Below are positions 31,201-41,333 of a stretch of DNA of 64,000 nucleotides, in pieces (position 1 is the stretch's first letter; each line of letters starts with the position of its first letter). The notes beneath the pieces were generated by a model, which did not search any database, had not been told where the DNA came from, and saw nothing but the letters and a program-made list of their open reading frames with translations. Made by a program: the position numbers and the translations under genes. This DNA is from Linanthus parryae (taxonomy: Eukaryota > Streptophyta > Magnoliopsida > Ericales > Polemoniaceae), in NCBI GenBank assembly GCA_023055425.1, contig JALGPY010000008.1:17643359-17707358 (forward strand). The letters are read 5' to 3'.

Positions 31201-32665
31201 TGATAACTCCATATTTGGAGTTATATTCTTATATGTTTTCTTACCGTTTTGCGTGTATTCCGATGCGTTTTGATAGATTTTGGATCATTTCTTGCTAAAT
31301 TTGAGCATGTTGAGTCTTTGCACGTTAATGATGAGTCCGGGCACTTTTTGCATTGATTTTTGATATATTTTATCACGTTTGATCTTCCGGTATGTTTCTC
31401 GTGTTGTGGTTTTCAGGAACCGGGAGCTCGGGACGTGGCGTTGGAGCAAAAGTGAACTTCGGAAAAGTTGGAGGCTCAAAGGGATGCTCGGGAAGTGAAG
31501 ACGAAAGGAAAAAAGAGCAAGAAATTGAAGATTGAATGGAAGAGGATGAAAAGTAATCGTACACTTACTTCAAGGTAATCGTACGATTACCTTCATCCAG
31601 AAGTAATCGTACGATTACTTGAAGGTGATCGTACGATTACCTGAGAGGCAAGTAATCGTACGATCACATCAAGGTAATCGTACGATTACCTCTGCGGCCA
31701 GAATTGAAATTTTGGGCTGTTTTCGCTATTTTGGCATAGTTTTGGGAGTTTGAAGCCACAAAAGACTTAGGAAACATTGGGGAACGTCATTCAACATCAG
31801 AACCACCTTGGGAGTCGTGCTTGGAGTGCTTGGGAGCTAGGTCGAGAGCTTGGATCATCCGTTTGGCTTCTCTTCTTCTTTTCTTCTCTAGTTTTTGATA
31901 CTTGATCATGAAACTTTGTATTATGAACATGATTATGAGTAGCTAAACCCTTATTTTGGGATATCTCGTAGGAAACTAGGGTTTGATCACTACAACTTGT
32001 GGTTTATGGATTTACTCTCATGCTTTTGAGCTTAATTGATGATTTCTTATCTAGTTATGTGAATTTCATGTTTTTAATTCATCTTTTCTATTGATAGACG
32101 TATTAATAGGATTGTGCTAGGTTATGAACGATAGAGGAATCTACGTTTGTTGCCCGGAAAATTGAAATACACACTAGCCGTATCTAGGGTTGAGGAATCT
32201 TGCTAGTTAGCTAAGAACAAGAGTAGAAATTAGTATCGTAATGCGTGTTTGAACTTGAGTAAGCTAGAGGAATCAGTTACGATAGTTTAGGCATAGTTAT
32301 TGGTTGAGACATCTTCAATATACAATTGCTCGTTTAACTAGAATAAGAAATTATCGTGTTAGTAAAACATAAATCCAACGTAGTGTGACATTCCTAGTGA
32401 TCCGTAGAGATATCCTGAATTTAATCAAACTTGATACACAACAATATCAACTCGTGCTCATTAATCTTGAAATAATTCTTTGAATTAATTGAGATAATTG
32501 TTATTTTAATATTTAGTAGGATTAGAAACCACAAAACAACTGCGCTTTGCCCACATAAAGAACAAACTTAATAGTTAGTTACACGAAGTCCCTTGGGTTC
32601 GACAATCCGGACTTTTCCGATTATTACTGCACCGACAACTGTGCACTTGCAGTTGGAGCGTGTCA
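31201..32665 (+). repeat. 3' LTR of element A
   Basis: Offset from the 5' copy by exactly 24660 bp throughout, with no difference seen. It is preceded by GTGTGGGGATATT. Confidence 0.95.
31552..31690. repeat. Palindrome array in the 3' LTR of element A
   Basis: Copy of 6892-7030 in the second LTR, with the same units and spacing. Confidence 0.9.
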
Positions 32666-32670
32666 AGGTC
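32666..32670. repeat. Right target site duplication of element A
   Basis: AGGTC, identical to 6536-6540. Confidence 0.9.
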
Positions 32671-32942
32671 AAGCCGGGTTTATAGTACTTGGCCATTAAG
32701 TCTCTCAAAGCAGTTACAAAAAGTTGCGCGCGAGCTTGTTTGTCGCATGCGCGCGACGGGCCTTACTCTAGCCTCTGAACCACTAAGTCCCTACAAGTCC
32801 CGTGTTGGTACGCGAGGGCCCTGTCTCGCAGCCCCCACGTGGACAAGCATAAGTAGTTTTCCAGTGTGTATGGAGCACAACTGGGTGTGCTGGATTGCTG
32901 CCACGTGGCTGTGATCTGTCTGTCCAGAAAGCACTATCTACA

Positions 32943-34167
32943 CGTTCCTTTATGGGAACCTCCTCGAGGACGTGTACATGACACAACCGGAGGGTTTTGA
33001 GGATCGAGAGAATGCCAATATAGTCTGTAAGCTGCAAAGATCCATTTATGGATTAAAGAAAGCTTCTAGAAGCTGGAATCGACGTTTTGATGACGCAGTC
33101 AAAGAGTTTGGCTTCATCAAGAATGAAAATGAGCCTTGTGTTTTCAAGAAGGTTAGTGGGAGCTCTGTAGTGTTTCTGGTCTTGTAGGTGGATGACATAC
33201 TAATCATTGGAAACGATATTCCTACTTTGTAATATGTTGAAGATTGGCTAGGAAAGTGTTTCGCAGTGAAGGACTTAGGAGATGCAGCCTATATACTTGG
33301 TATAAAGATCTATAGGGATAGATCTAGAAAGTTGCTCGGCCTAAGTCGAAGTACATATATAGACAAGGTGTTGAAGAGGTTCAACATGCAAGATTCCAAG
33401 AAGGGATTCTTGCCCATGTCGCATGGAGTCACTCTTTCTAAGACTGATTGTCCTTCCAATGAGATTGAGAAGGACCGCATGAGTAGGATACCATATGCTT
33501 CGTCCATAGGATCCATCATGTACGCCATGTTGTGTACTAGACCAGACGTATCATACGCGTTGATTATGGTGAGCAGATATCAGTCCAATCCGGGTGAGAG
33601 TCACTGGATTGCTATCAAGAACATCCTAAAGTACTTAAGAAGAACTAAGGAAGTGTTCTTGATATTTTGAGGTAAAGAAGAGCTAAGTGTAATTGGTTAC
33701 ACTGATGCAAGCTTCCAAACCGACAAAGATGACTACTTATCGCAGTCTGGATACATTTTTTGCCGGAATGGAAGAGATGTGAGCTGGAAAGTTCCAAGCA
33801 AGGGATAGTTGCTGATTCTACAACAGAAGCTGAGTACATTGCTGCTGCGGAATCAGCAAAAGAGGCAGTTTGGATAAAAAAGTTTATCACTGAGATCGGT
33901 GTGGTCCTTGGCATCGTGGATCCCATAGAGTTGTACTGTGACAACTCTGGGGCGATCGCACAAGCAAAGGAACCAAGATCACACCAGAAATCAAAGCATG
34001 TACTTAGGTGATTCCATCTTATTCGTGATATGATCGATCGAGGATATGTGAAGATGTGCAAGATTCCAACTGATGACAATCTTTCAGATTGGCTCACAAA
34101 ACCACTTGCGCAGCGAAAGCATGAAGGGCACGCAAGATCTATAGGCATACGAGATGCACCAGATTGA
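32943..34167 (+). pseudogene. Copia gag-pol, 3' part (rest of RT, RNase H), broken
   Basis: This continues the reading frame interrupted at 6199. It shows the RT segment QRSIYGLKKASRSWNRRF near 33030, the catalytic-site region with its Tyr codon changed to a stop (33185-33187, followed by VDDILIIGND), the DLGDAAYILGIKI segment near 33272, and RNase H near 33690-34100 (STTEAEYIAAAE, KSKHV). Further stops are near 33232 and at 33668-33670. It ends at 34165-34167, twenty bases before the 3' LTR. It is a dead relic that the nested insertions separated from its 5' half by 26.7 kb. Confidence 0.9.
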
Positions 34168-34176
34168 CTCTAGTGC

Positions 34177-34186
34177 AAGAGGGAGA
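34177..34186 (+). promoter_or_regulatory. Polypurine tract of the copia element
   Basis: AAGAGGGAGA directly upstream of the 3' LTR, in the position expected for plus-strand priming. Confidence 0.8.
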
Positions 34187-34187
34187 C

Positions 34188-35611
34188 TGTTGCAATAGGT
34201 GCCCTAGAGGCAATCTATAATTAGTATGAACAATGTTTTTGGCTAGAATATTTATTTATTATTTATTGAGATATTTAATATAATGAAGTCCTTAGATACA
34301 ATGTGTTGTTTATCTTAAATATCCCTAGTCCATTATATTGATTAATAGGCCGATCAAATATAGACTAGTATGTGTGTAGATTGATATGGATATATCAAGT
34401 CTAACACATGGGTATGCATTAGGAGTAATGACATAATGAATTGACCCATGACGAGAAGGATACATTGGATTATGTTAAAAGTCACAATCGCTTCTCGTAG
34501 TGCTAATATAATTTTAGTCCTTAGACTTGAAGTCACTGATACTCTAGTTGTAGAATATCGTGCTTTGATGTTATCCAACGTTGCGCCTTAACCGGACAAC
34601 TATAAAGATAGCTATCGGGCATGATAGGAAGCAAGCTTAGAGATCGTAGTGATGTAGAGATGATTTGTTCCTCCCACATAATGGGAGCAAATATCCATGG
34701 CCACTCGAGGGATGGTGCTTATTGAATGTCTGGCGAGACTCAGATAAAATAATATGGAGATATTGATGTTATCTGCTTGCATAAGCATATTCTCAGGATC
34801 GAGGAACTATGGATTGGATATACGAGTGTGACTATCTATGTCTCGTGTCCAATCCGGATATTGAGACAAAGGGATAGTGCAATAAGTGATATTGGGCACA
34901 AATGTTTGGGGATCACTGACTTATTTCTATTAGTTGGGTTGGATGGATGTGTTGCTAGACACCGCTCCATATTAGTATTTAGTTACTATCAACTAAGTAG
35001 AAACCTATGGGGTCACACGTGTAAAAGAGTTGAACTAGATTTGGGATTAATTAATATGATTAATTAATTGGAATGATCACTTTGCAACACCTTGCAAACT
35101 TAGTAGGACTAATATACAAGGAAGGGTCTAATCCAAGTTCATGTAGAACTAGGAAGGGCCTTTATGTAGTTAACAAGGAGTTGTTGGATTATATAAATGA
35201 TGCTCTAGCTTCCTTCCCACAACTAATGCTCAAAACACAAGTGAGTGGGAGAGAAAGCAAAAGAGAGAGCTAGACAAGCTAGAGGCCGAAGTCCCTAGCC
35301 GTCTGCCCCTACCCATCGGCCACAAAGAGAGGGCCGATCCTCTCTTTGTCCCTCGTTGCTTGATTCGTTCTTCCCTCTTCCTCCGGTCCAAGCTAGCACT
35401 AGGAGAAGGAAGATCTAGATCTCACATCTAGACGTGGATCAACCGTAGAGACAAGGACATTATTCTTCGTGTGATCTCCCGAACCAAAAGGTACACATCT
35501 TCTATGTCCTTCATCATGTTATGAATGTCTCTTCCTGTGATCCTTGGTGGGCTTTGAGTATGAATTAATTTTTTTGTTATTCCGCTACGTTACCCACGTC
35601 AAAACCCAACA
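34188..35611 (+). repeat. 3' LTR of the copia element
   Basis: A 1424-bp copy of 507-1919, starting TGTTG and ending CAACA, preceded by a purine-rich tract. Confidence 0.92.
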
Positions 35612-35616
35612 AAAGC
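35612..35616. repeat. Right target site duplication of the copia element
   Basis: AAAGC, identical to 502-506. Confidence 0.9.
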
Positions 35617-36659
35617 TACTAGGTAAGATCCACTCATTAGAGATGACTCATCATCACTAGGGGGCTACAAAGCGCACGCGGTTACTGCCATACTCCAAAA
35701 GACATAACCCGGGGGCTGCAAGGTGTGCACGGGTCCTCGCAAAAGCTCAGCCCTTGCGGAAGGGGGCTGAATGTAGATAGTCAAGAATGGGACATCAGGT
35801 CACTGCCACATGGACTCATCAGTGGCCAACATGTGTCCTCCCCACCATGCTCCAGAAGCACCAGATCATGCCATCTCGCACTTGGAGGGACCATGAGACA
35901 AGGTCCCTCGCATCTCATCACCTCACATGAGAGTCAGAGGGTCTAGTTGTTTGGTGGCTTAAATAAGTGCCGCATATGGGATCTGTCCCAGGTGCGACCA
36001 GTATCTAATGTGGAGCCGATTTGTACTACAGTTTTTTTTTATATTTGTCTGACGTCATCCATGACACGCTCTACAAATTTAGGATATGCCGCCTCATAAT
36101 GGTCCGTGTGTACAACCACGTGTCTCCCATTAGTTGCCCTAGTCTAACTAGTATAACTAGGACAATATGTGTTGCTATTTCGTATAGACTATTTATCCTG
36201 TACCGAATTGATGCCAACAAGTTGTTTCCCTCCTCTATAGGACCGTAATGCTTATTTCTACCCCTTTCTTCTATCTCTCATTGGCTTTTTGATGTACTTG
36301 TTAAGATTGTTAACTCTTGATTACTTATAATTTGAGCACCACTGATCAAGCTCCAACTGTACTTAACCTAATCTCTCATTTACACCTAACATGTATTTTT
36401 GTGAGGGCTACCTAATATGTATTTGGATTATTATTTTTCTATTAATGATTGTTCGTTACGTATAAACACTCAAAATTAAATTAATAATTGATGAATTGGG
36501 TCAATAATTTTTGTTACAGAACAAAAAACATAAACATGTTCTTTCCACCATCTTTCCGATAAAATAACACAGTATGATTGTCTCATTATTTTTCTAAAGT
36601 CTTCTCTTACAATTGTAATTAAATTAAAATAGTTTTAAGTAGTGTCCCACTAATCTCCC
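35617..36659. other. Intergenic, possible old LTR debris
   Basis: No gene recognised. The stretch 35655-35770 has repeated GGGGGCT(A/G)CAA motifs and looks like decayed LTR retrotransposon sequence, but I cannot find a partner repeat. The remainder, 36240-36660, is AT-rich and probably contains the upstream region of the lectin gene at 36778. Confidence 0.4.
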
Positions 36660-36660
36660 T

Positions 36661-36777
36661 TACAAATAGAGGGCAATGGAACCAGTGAAAAACACACAAA
36701 AGCAACAAGAAAAGAAAGAAAGAGTCGTAGCTTCTACCAAAAAGAGTTGTAGCTAAAAGAGTGAGAGAGAGAGAGAG
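36661..36777 (+). promoter_or_regulatory. Putative core promoter and 5' UTR of the first lectin gene
   Basis: TTACAAATAGAGGGCAATGG near 36660 aligns with CTATAAATAGAGTAGCACTGG of the sister gene (40574-40592 on the - strand). One change turns TATAAATA into TACAAATA. A run of GA dinucleotides at 36763-36777 ends at the ATG. Confidence 0.5.
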
Positions 36778-38277
36778 ATGGATAATTTGCCTAGGTACTT
36801 TGTGTTGGAATCACTTTCCAATAACAAATATCTGCGCTCTGTTCATGAAGAAGTTGCATTGCACGGCCACCTCGAGTTCAGTGGAGAAGAAGCCATCAGC
36901 CCATACACCAAGTATGAACTGGAGCCAGCGAAGAACCAAGCCAATAGCGGGTTGTTCAACATCCGTTGTTGTTATAACAATAAATACTGGGCAAGGAGAG
37001 AAGAAAGCTCTGGGTGGATCACTGCCACAGCCGATGAGCCACAGGAAAACCCGTTCAAGTGGACGTGCACCCTGTTCGAGGCATCGCTCCAGGGTTCTAA
37101 TAATTCCAAACCAACGCTAAGAATGCGCCATGTCCAACACAGACGCAATGCTGTTGTTTCTATTGGGGGGAGTGGCGGCGATCCCAAGTACCTGTCATGC
37201 TTGAATGCGGACGCAAATGCACCAGTACTTCCAGGTAATCTGAGTCACAGTTACTCTACTTTATTACTTTTATCATATACTTGCGAAAAATAGCACGCTA
37301 ATGCAGCGGTACTTCCAGGTGATCCAAATATCATGTTCTCAATCATCGATTTTGAGTCCTTTGTGATATTGCCCAAGATAGTCCTGTTCAAGGGCGATAA
37401 TGGTCTCTACATCTCCAATAACACTACCATACTGCTGATAAATTCCGATGAAGTTGCATCCGCCTCTTTTCAACATGAAATCTTTTACACGCATGATGGG
37501 AGTGTCCGTATCAAGAACTCCGCTAGCAGCAAGTTCTGGAAGGCAACAAGGGAGCTAATTAGCGCTAGCCAAATTGTGAATGACGATGATCCGTACACCA
37601 CGTTTTCGCCGTTCAAACCCCGTGGTGAAGACGAGGTTGCGCTACTGAACAAGGGGACAGGCAAATTTTGCCAGAGGCGGTCAGAGGATACAAAGTTCCA
37701 TTCAATAGGCGCTACTTCCGATGAAATTGTAAAAGAGGCAATTCTGAAGGTTGAAGAGCCTGTTGCGTTGAGGAGCATTTACAATGTCGATTTCCGCCTC
37801 AAAGATGCAAGAACCTACAACCAATCTGATGTATTATTGGTAAGTAAACGACTGAGCAACCAACTTGATGTAGATAAAGCTACTAATGTAACCGAAAAAT
37901 TCACAAACGAAACAACTCGGACATGGAAATCCAATGTTTCACTCAAACTGGCCACTCCAACCACAATCGAGACAGAAATTCCGCTGATTGTGGATGGGGA
38001 AGTTGGCATTTGGGATGCGTTTAAGGGATCATACGAGTGGGGAACTGATGTGAAAGGATCCCAGAGCATGGAGGTATCCGAGGACGTCACCATCCCGGCC
38101 AAATCTGCCGTAATGGTTCATGTAATTGCAACACGAGCGCTGTGTGACGTTCCTTTCTCATATACGCAGCGGGACAGACTTTTTGGTGGGAAAGTTACCA
38201 TCAACAAAATGGACGACGGGGTCTACACCGGCTTCAACTACTACAACATCAAGACCGAAGTCGTGAAAATATGCTAA
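36778..38277 (+). CDS. Amaranthin-like lectin with aerolysin-like domain, copy 1
   Basis: Two exons, 36778-37234 and 37319-38277, give 471 codons in frame across an 84-bp GT-AG intron. Residues about 1-150 and 155-305 look like two agglutinin (amaranthin-type, beta-trefoil) domains; the first starts MDNLPRYFVLES. Residues about 310-471 look like an aerolysin-type pore-forming domain (TRTWKSNVSLKLATPTTI, IPLIVDGEVGIWDAFKGSYE). Amaranthin binds the GalNAc-type T-antigen, and plant proteins with this fusion are linked to stress and defence; that is family knowledge. There is no signal peptide, so it is probably cytoplasmic or nuclear. The gene is tail-to-tail with its paralogue at 39047-40489. 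It looks intact. Confidence 0.88.
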
Positions 38278-38402
38278 TGTTTTTAAAAATATGCTGATGT
38301 TTTTTTTTGGCAAAAATACATGCTAATGTTGAATGGGAAAAGAATTGTGTTTGTGGGTAACATTACTGCAAACCCAATCACGAGAACCCACAGCACCCAG
38401 TT

Positions 38403-38870
38403 GTGTGTGTGGTTTGCAAACCAGTTTTGTGTTTTACTGAGCTGATAAATTGGCACTCCTCATCTTGGAATATGCAACTTCTTGATAGATGGTTTGAAGA
38501 GGATGAAATTGCAGCCATTGCAAAATTGCGTATCCCTATCCAGAAAGTTCAGGATTCTTGGGTGTGGATGTTTGAGAAAAATGGTCAAGTGACAGCAAAA
38601 GCAGCTTACATATCTCAAAACATTCAAAGTGAGAACTACATGAAGGATAAAAGATTCTTGAAAAATCCGTGGTGTATGCAAATTCATAATAGACTGAAGA
38701 TGACTCTGTGGAGAGTAGCCACTGAATTGTTACCAACAGAGGAAAAAGATTCGGCTTTGGCAATGCTGGCTGTGTGTTATGTGATAGTGAAGTGGAGGAT
38801 ACTCTCCATTTGTTCTTCCAATGCTCTATAGCAAGAATGCTCTGGTTTAACTTGGCTGGTTTGACAATTG
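38403..38870 (+). pseudogene. LINE-type reverse transcriptase tail fragment (zf-RVT)
   Basis: A 142-codon frame contains WGM-like segments of plant non-LTR retrotransposons: LLDRWFEEDEIAAIAKLRIP, SWVWMFEKNGQVTAKAAY, and KMTLWRVATELLPT. After a frameshift near 38770 it continues as CVLCD-like sequence and LFFQCSIARMLWF. This is the zinc-binding region downstream of the RT domain. No RT or endonuclease is present, so it is a short dead fragment between the two lectin genes. Confidence 0.7.
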
Positions 38871-39046
38871 ATAGGCTGATAGGGACCTCTTTGAAGAAAA
38901 AGAAATGCGAGAAATTAAACTGAGAAATGCGAGAAAAAAAGAAAACCCATTCCAAACATGATTAGACCCGAAATTACACTGAGAAATGCGTGAAAAAAGA
39001 AAACCTGTTCCCACACAAAGTCACAAACCTTAATTTCTTATTTCCA

Positions 39047-40489
39047 TTACGATATTATAGCGACTTTTGTCTTGAAGTTGTAGTAGTTGATGCCAGTGAA
39101 AACCCCGTCATCCTTCTTGTTGATGACGACTGTTCCATCAGTGAGTGTGTCCCGTTGCATATAGAAGAAAGGAACATCGCACTTGGCTTTTGTCGCAATG
39201 ACATGAACCATTAGGGTGGAACTAATAGGGATTACGATGTTTTCGAAAAAATCTATGGTCTGGGATCCTGTCATGTCAGTTCCCCACTCATACCGCCCCT
39301 CAAACTCATCACTGAAGCCGACCTGACCGTCGACAATCAACGGGATACTCGTCTTGATCTTGGTCGGAGTGGCCAACTTGATCGTAATGCTGGAGTTCCA
39401 CGTCCTTGTGGTTTCCTTTGTGAATGTTTCTATCAGCTGAAAACTTTGATTGCTGTTGAGCGTGTTATTAAACTGCTTGCTGACCATTATGACATCACAT
39501 TGGTCGTAGATTCTTGCACGCTCGAGGCAGAAATCGACGTTGTAGACGCTCCTCGAGACAACAGGTTCTTCAACCCTCATGATTGCCCATTTTACCATAT
39601 TAGAGGTTCCAACCTTGATTCTATTCGAATCTGCTGCCAGTGTTGACCTATAGCAAAAAGTTGTAGTCGCTATGCACCTTATCGCCACCTCGTTGTCGCC
39701 ATGGGCTTTGACTATCCAAAACACCCCCCCAGGCGTGCCTGGATGGTAATGGGCGACAATATTACCATAGGAGTCACGATACCAGAGGTAATTGTAGGGA
39801 TCATTATCACCATCGATCGGGGCTCTTAAATGAACACTCCCATCCGGGGTGTAGAGGACTTGATTTGAAATGGTTAGAAATGAAACATCACTAGAAGCGA
39901 ATGAGAGGTAGTTGTCTACCAAGCGAATGTAGAGATCATTATCGCCCTTGAACACGACTAGCTTGGGCAATATCACAAAGGACTCCCAATCGATGATAGA
40001 AAAGGCGGTTGTATTGTTGGAATCTTCTTCATGACATAGTTCGGGCGGATTTGGTTCCGCCTTCAAGCACCACTGGTATGTGGGATCATCGCTCCCAATA
40101 GAAACAACAACAGATGCGCCATACTGGAAGTGGCGCAGTGTTAGCATCGTTGATTTGCCATCCTCCGAAACCTGGATCGATGGCTGGAAGAGGGTGCAGG
40201 ACCACTTGGATTGATCTTCCACTGGCTCGGCGGCAGTGGCGGTGATCCAACTTGTGTTATCATCTCTCCTTGTCCAATATCTGTTATTGTAGCAACAACG
40301 TATGTTGAACGAACCCGTATTGTCTTCATTCTTGGCCGGCTCCATTTCATACTTGGTGTATAAGCTTATAACTTCCTCCCCACTGAACTCCAAATGCCCG
40401 TGCCGTGCAACATCTTCGTCGTCGATGTAGCGCAAATATTTATTGTTGGAGGGCAATTCCAGCGCAAAGTACCTTGGCAGATTCTCCAT
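39047..40489 (-). CDS. Amaranthin-like lectin with aerolysin-like domain, copy 2
   Basis: One uninterrupted frame of 480 codons starting MENLPRYFALELPSN. Two agglutinin domains lie at about residues 1-150 and 165-315, followed by an aerolysin-like domain at about 325-480 (TRTWNSSITIKLATPTKI, GYEWGTDM-like segment). It is clearly paralogous to copy 1, but there is no intron at the position where copy 1 has one; the linker reads CHEEDSNNTTAFSIID. It has a good TATA box at 40584-40591. No stops or frameshifts are seen. The proposed role, carbohydrate binding coupled to membrane pore formation in defence, is from the family only. Confidence 0.9.
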   Translation of the reverse strand: MENLPRYFALELPSNNKYLRYIDDEDVARHGHLEFSGEEVISLYTKYEMEPAKNEDNTGSFNIRCCYNNRYWTRRDDNTSWITATAAEPVEDQSKWSCTLFQPSIQVSEDGKSTMLTLRHFQYGASVVVSIGSDDPTYQWCLKAEPNPPELCHEEDSNNTTAFSIIDWESFVILPKLVVFKGDNDLYIRLVDNYLSFASSDVSFLTISNQVLYTPDGSVHLRAPIDGDNDPYNYLWYRDSYGNIVAHYHPGTPGGVFWIVKAHGDNEVAIRCIATTTFCYRSTLAADSNRIKVGTSNMVKWAIMRVEEPVVSRSVYNVDFCLERARIYDQCDVIMVSKQFNNTLNSNQSFQLIETFTKETTRTWNSSITIKLATPTKIKTSIPLIVDGQVGFSDEFEGRYEWGTDMTGSQTIDFFENIVIPISSTLMVHVIATKAKCDVPFFYMQRDTLTDGTVVINKKDDGVFTGINYYNFKTKVAIIS

Positions 40490-40506
40490 ATCTCTCTCTC
40501 TCTCAG
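40490..40506 (-). promoter_or_regulatory. GA repeat before the start codon of lectin copy 2
   Basis: On the - strand CTGAGAGAGAGAGAGATA directly precedes the ATG. Similar runs precede the other three host genes. Confidence 0.6.
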
Positions 40507-40583
40507 CTAAATTAGCTCTTTTCTTTTTTCTTCTCTCTTTTGCTCAAGTTTTGTTGTGCTTTTGCCCTGTTCCAGTGCTACTC

Positions 40584-40591
40584 TATTTATA
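40584..40591 (-). promoter_or_regulatory. TATA box of lectin copy 2
   Basis: CTATAAATAG on the - strand, about 95 bp before the ATG, which fits a transcription start near 40560. Confidence 0.75.
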
Positions 40592-40599
40592 GGGAAACT

Positions 40600-41333
40600 A
40601 AAGATCCAAATGGAAGACTTTTGGAAGAAGATAATGATGAGTATTGTATTTTTATTCGAGGAGATAGTGGGACGAATGTTAAATGTTTTTTCTTTCAATT
40701 ATTAGGAGATTTCTTCAATAATTATTTGATTACGGAATTAAAAATGATTGAAATCCCAAGAATGACCTATGTGAATATGAACAGGTATATATGACTTTTC
40801 TCTGATGAGCTGACTTTTAGTTTTAGGTGCTTTAAGAGGAAACTTGTACTCCTGATGTATTCATATCACATTCAAGCGTACTTAGTCCTTCTTTAGATTT
40901 TCATTTTTTTTTTTTCTTTTGGAAAACCTAAATGCAAAATGCAAAGCACTAAGGAGGTTAGGCCTTGCCCATTACTAAAAAGTTTGCAACCCCAGAAAAT
41001 GATTGTTACATTGCACGGATCAAATCTGATGAATAATCTAAAGCAGAGAACATAGATTTACCTCTTGAAGCTTGATCGCTCATAGAACACATTATCATAA
41101 TACAGAGTGCTCATCTAACGAAAACCTTGGATGACTGTGGAGAGTATCTACCGTTCTCTAGATTCGGCTCAATCCAAACCCAACAAAAGAAGAAACTAGC
41201 AAGATTCCGCAGAAATTTGCTCATCACGGAGCTGCAAGAATCCTGTCATTTACCGTATGATACAAAAGGGGTAGTAGATGATAAGCCTCCATGGGGGCAT
41301 AGGCCAAAAGTATGGGAAGGTGGTAACATTCAT
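40600..41333. other. Intergenic between lectin copy 2 and the OCRE/G-patch gene
   Basis: It probably contains the upstream region of the lectin gene and the 3' UTR of the OCRE/G-patch gene. No other gene is seen. Confidence 0.5.

Larger units (their letters stand above)
6541..32665 (+). mobile_element. Element A: Athila-like Ty3/gypsy retrotransposon
   Basis: LTRs at 6541-8005 and 31201-32665 (1465 bp each, TG...CA) are flanked by AGGTC at 6536-6540 and 32666-32670. Subtracting nested element B and its duplication leaves about 14.9 kb. Internal order is PBS, gag-pol (8144-13717), hairpin block, palindrome array, leader, ORF2 (27266-28816), long 3' UTR, polypurine tract. The lineage call rests on the PBS, a gag without a visible zinc knuckle, a DLGAS-type protease, an FMDD reverse transcriptase and an extra ORF downstream of pol. 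The LTR copies look identical line by line, so insertion is recent. Confidence 0.93.
6200..32942 (-). mobile_element. Solo LTR inserted in the copia RT gene, split by element A
   Basis: The two pieces are 6200-6540 and 32671-32942, together about 613 bp. The joined unit starts TG and ends CA. It is flanked by CATTC (6195-6199) and CGTTC (32943-32947), a 5-bp duplication with one mismatch. It sits exactly where the copia RT frame breaks. No internal region or second LTR of this element is present, so I read it as a solo LTR. A TATA-like stretch near 6393-6401, followed on the - strand by a pyrimidine-rich segment, suggests - orientation. An unusual non-LTR insertion is not excluded. Confidence 0.75.
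507..35611 (+). mobile_element. Ty1/copia LTR retrotransposon, decayed, split by later insertions
   Basis: The element is bounded by LTRs at 507-1919 and 34188-35611, starts TG and ends CA, and is flanked by the 5-bp duplication AAAGC at 502-506 and 35612-35616. A Met-type primer binding site follows the left LTR, and a purine tract precedes the right one. Domain order in the broken reading frame is gag, protease, integrase, reverse transcriptase, RNase H, which is the Ty1/copia order. Without the insert at 6200-32942 it would be about 8.4 kb. Several stops and frameshifts, and many LTR differences, mark it as the oldest layer. Confidence 0.93.
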
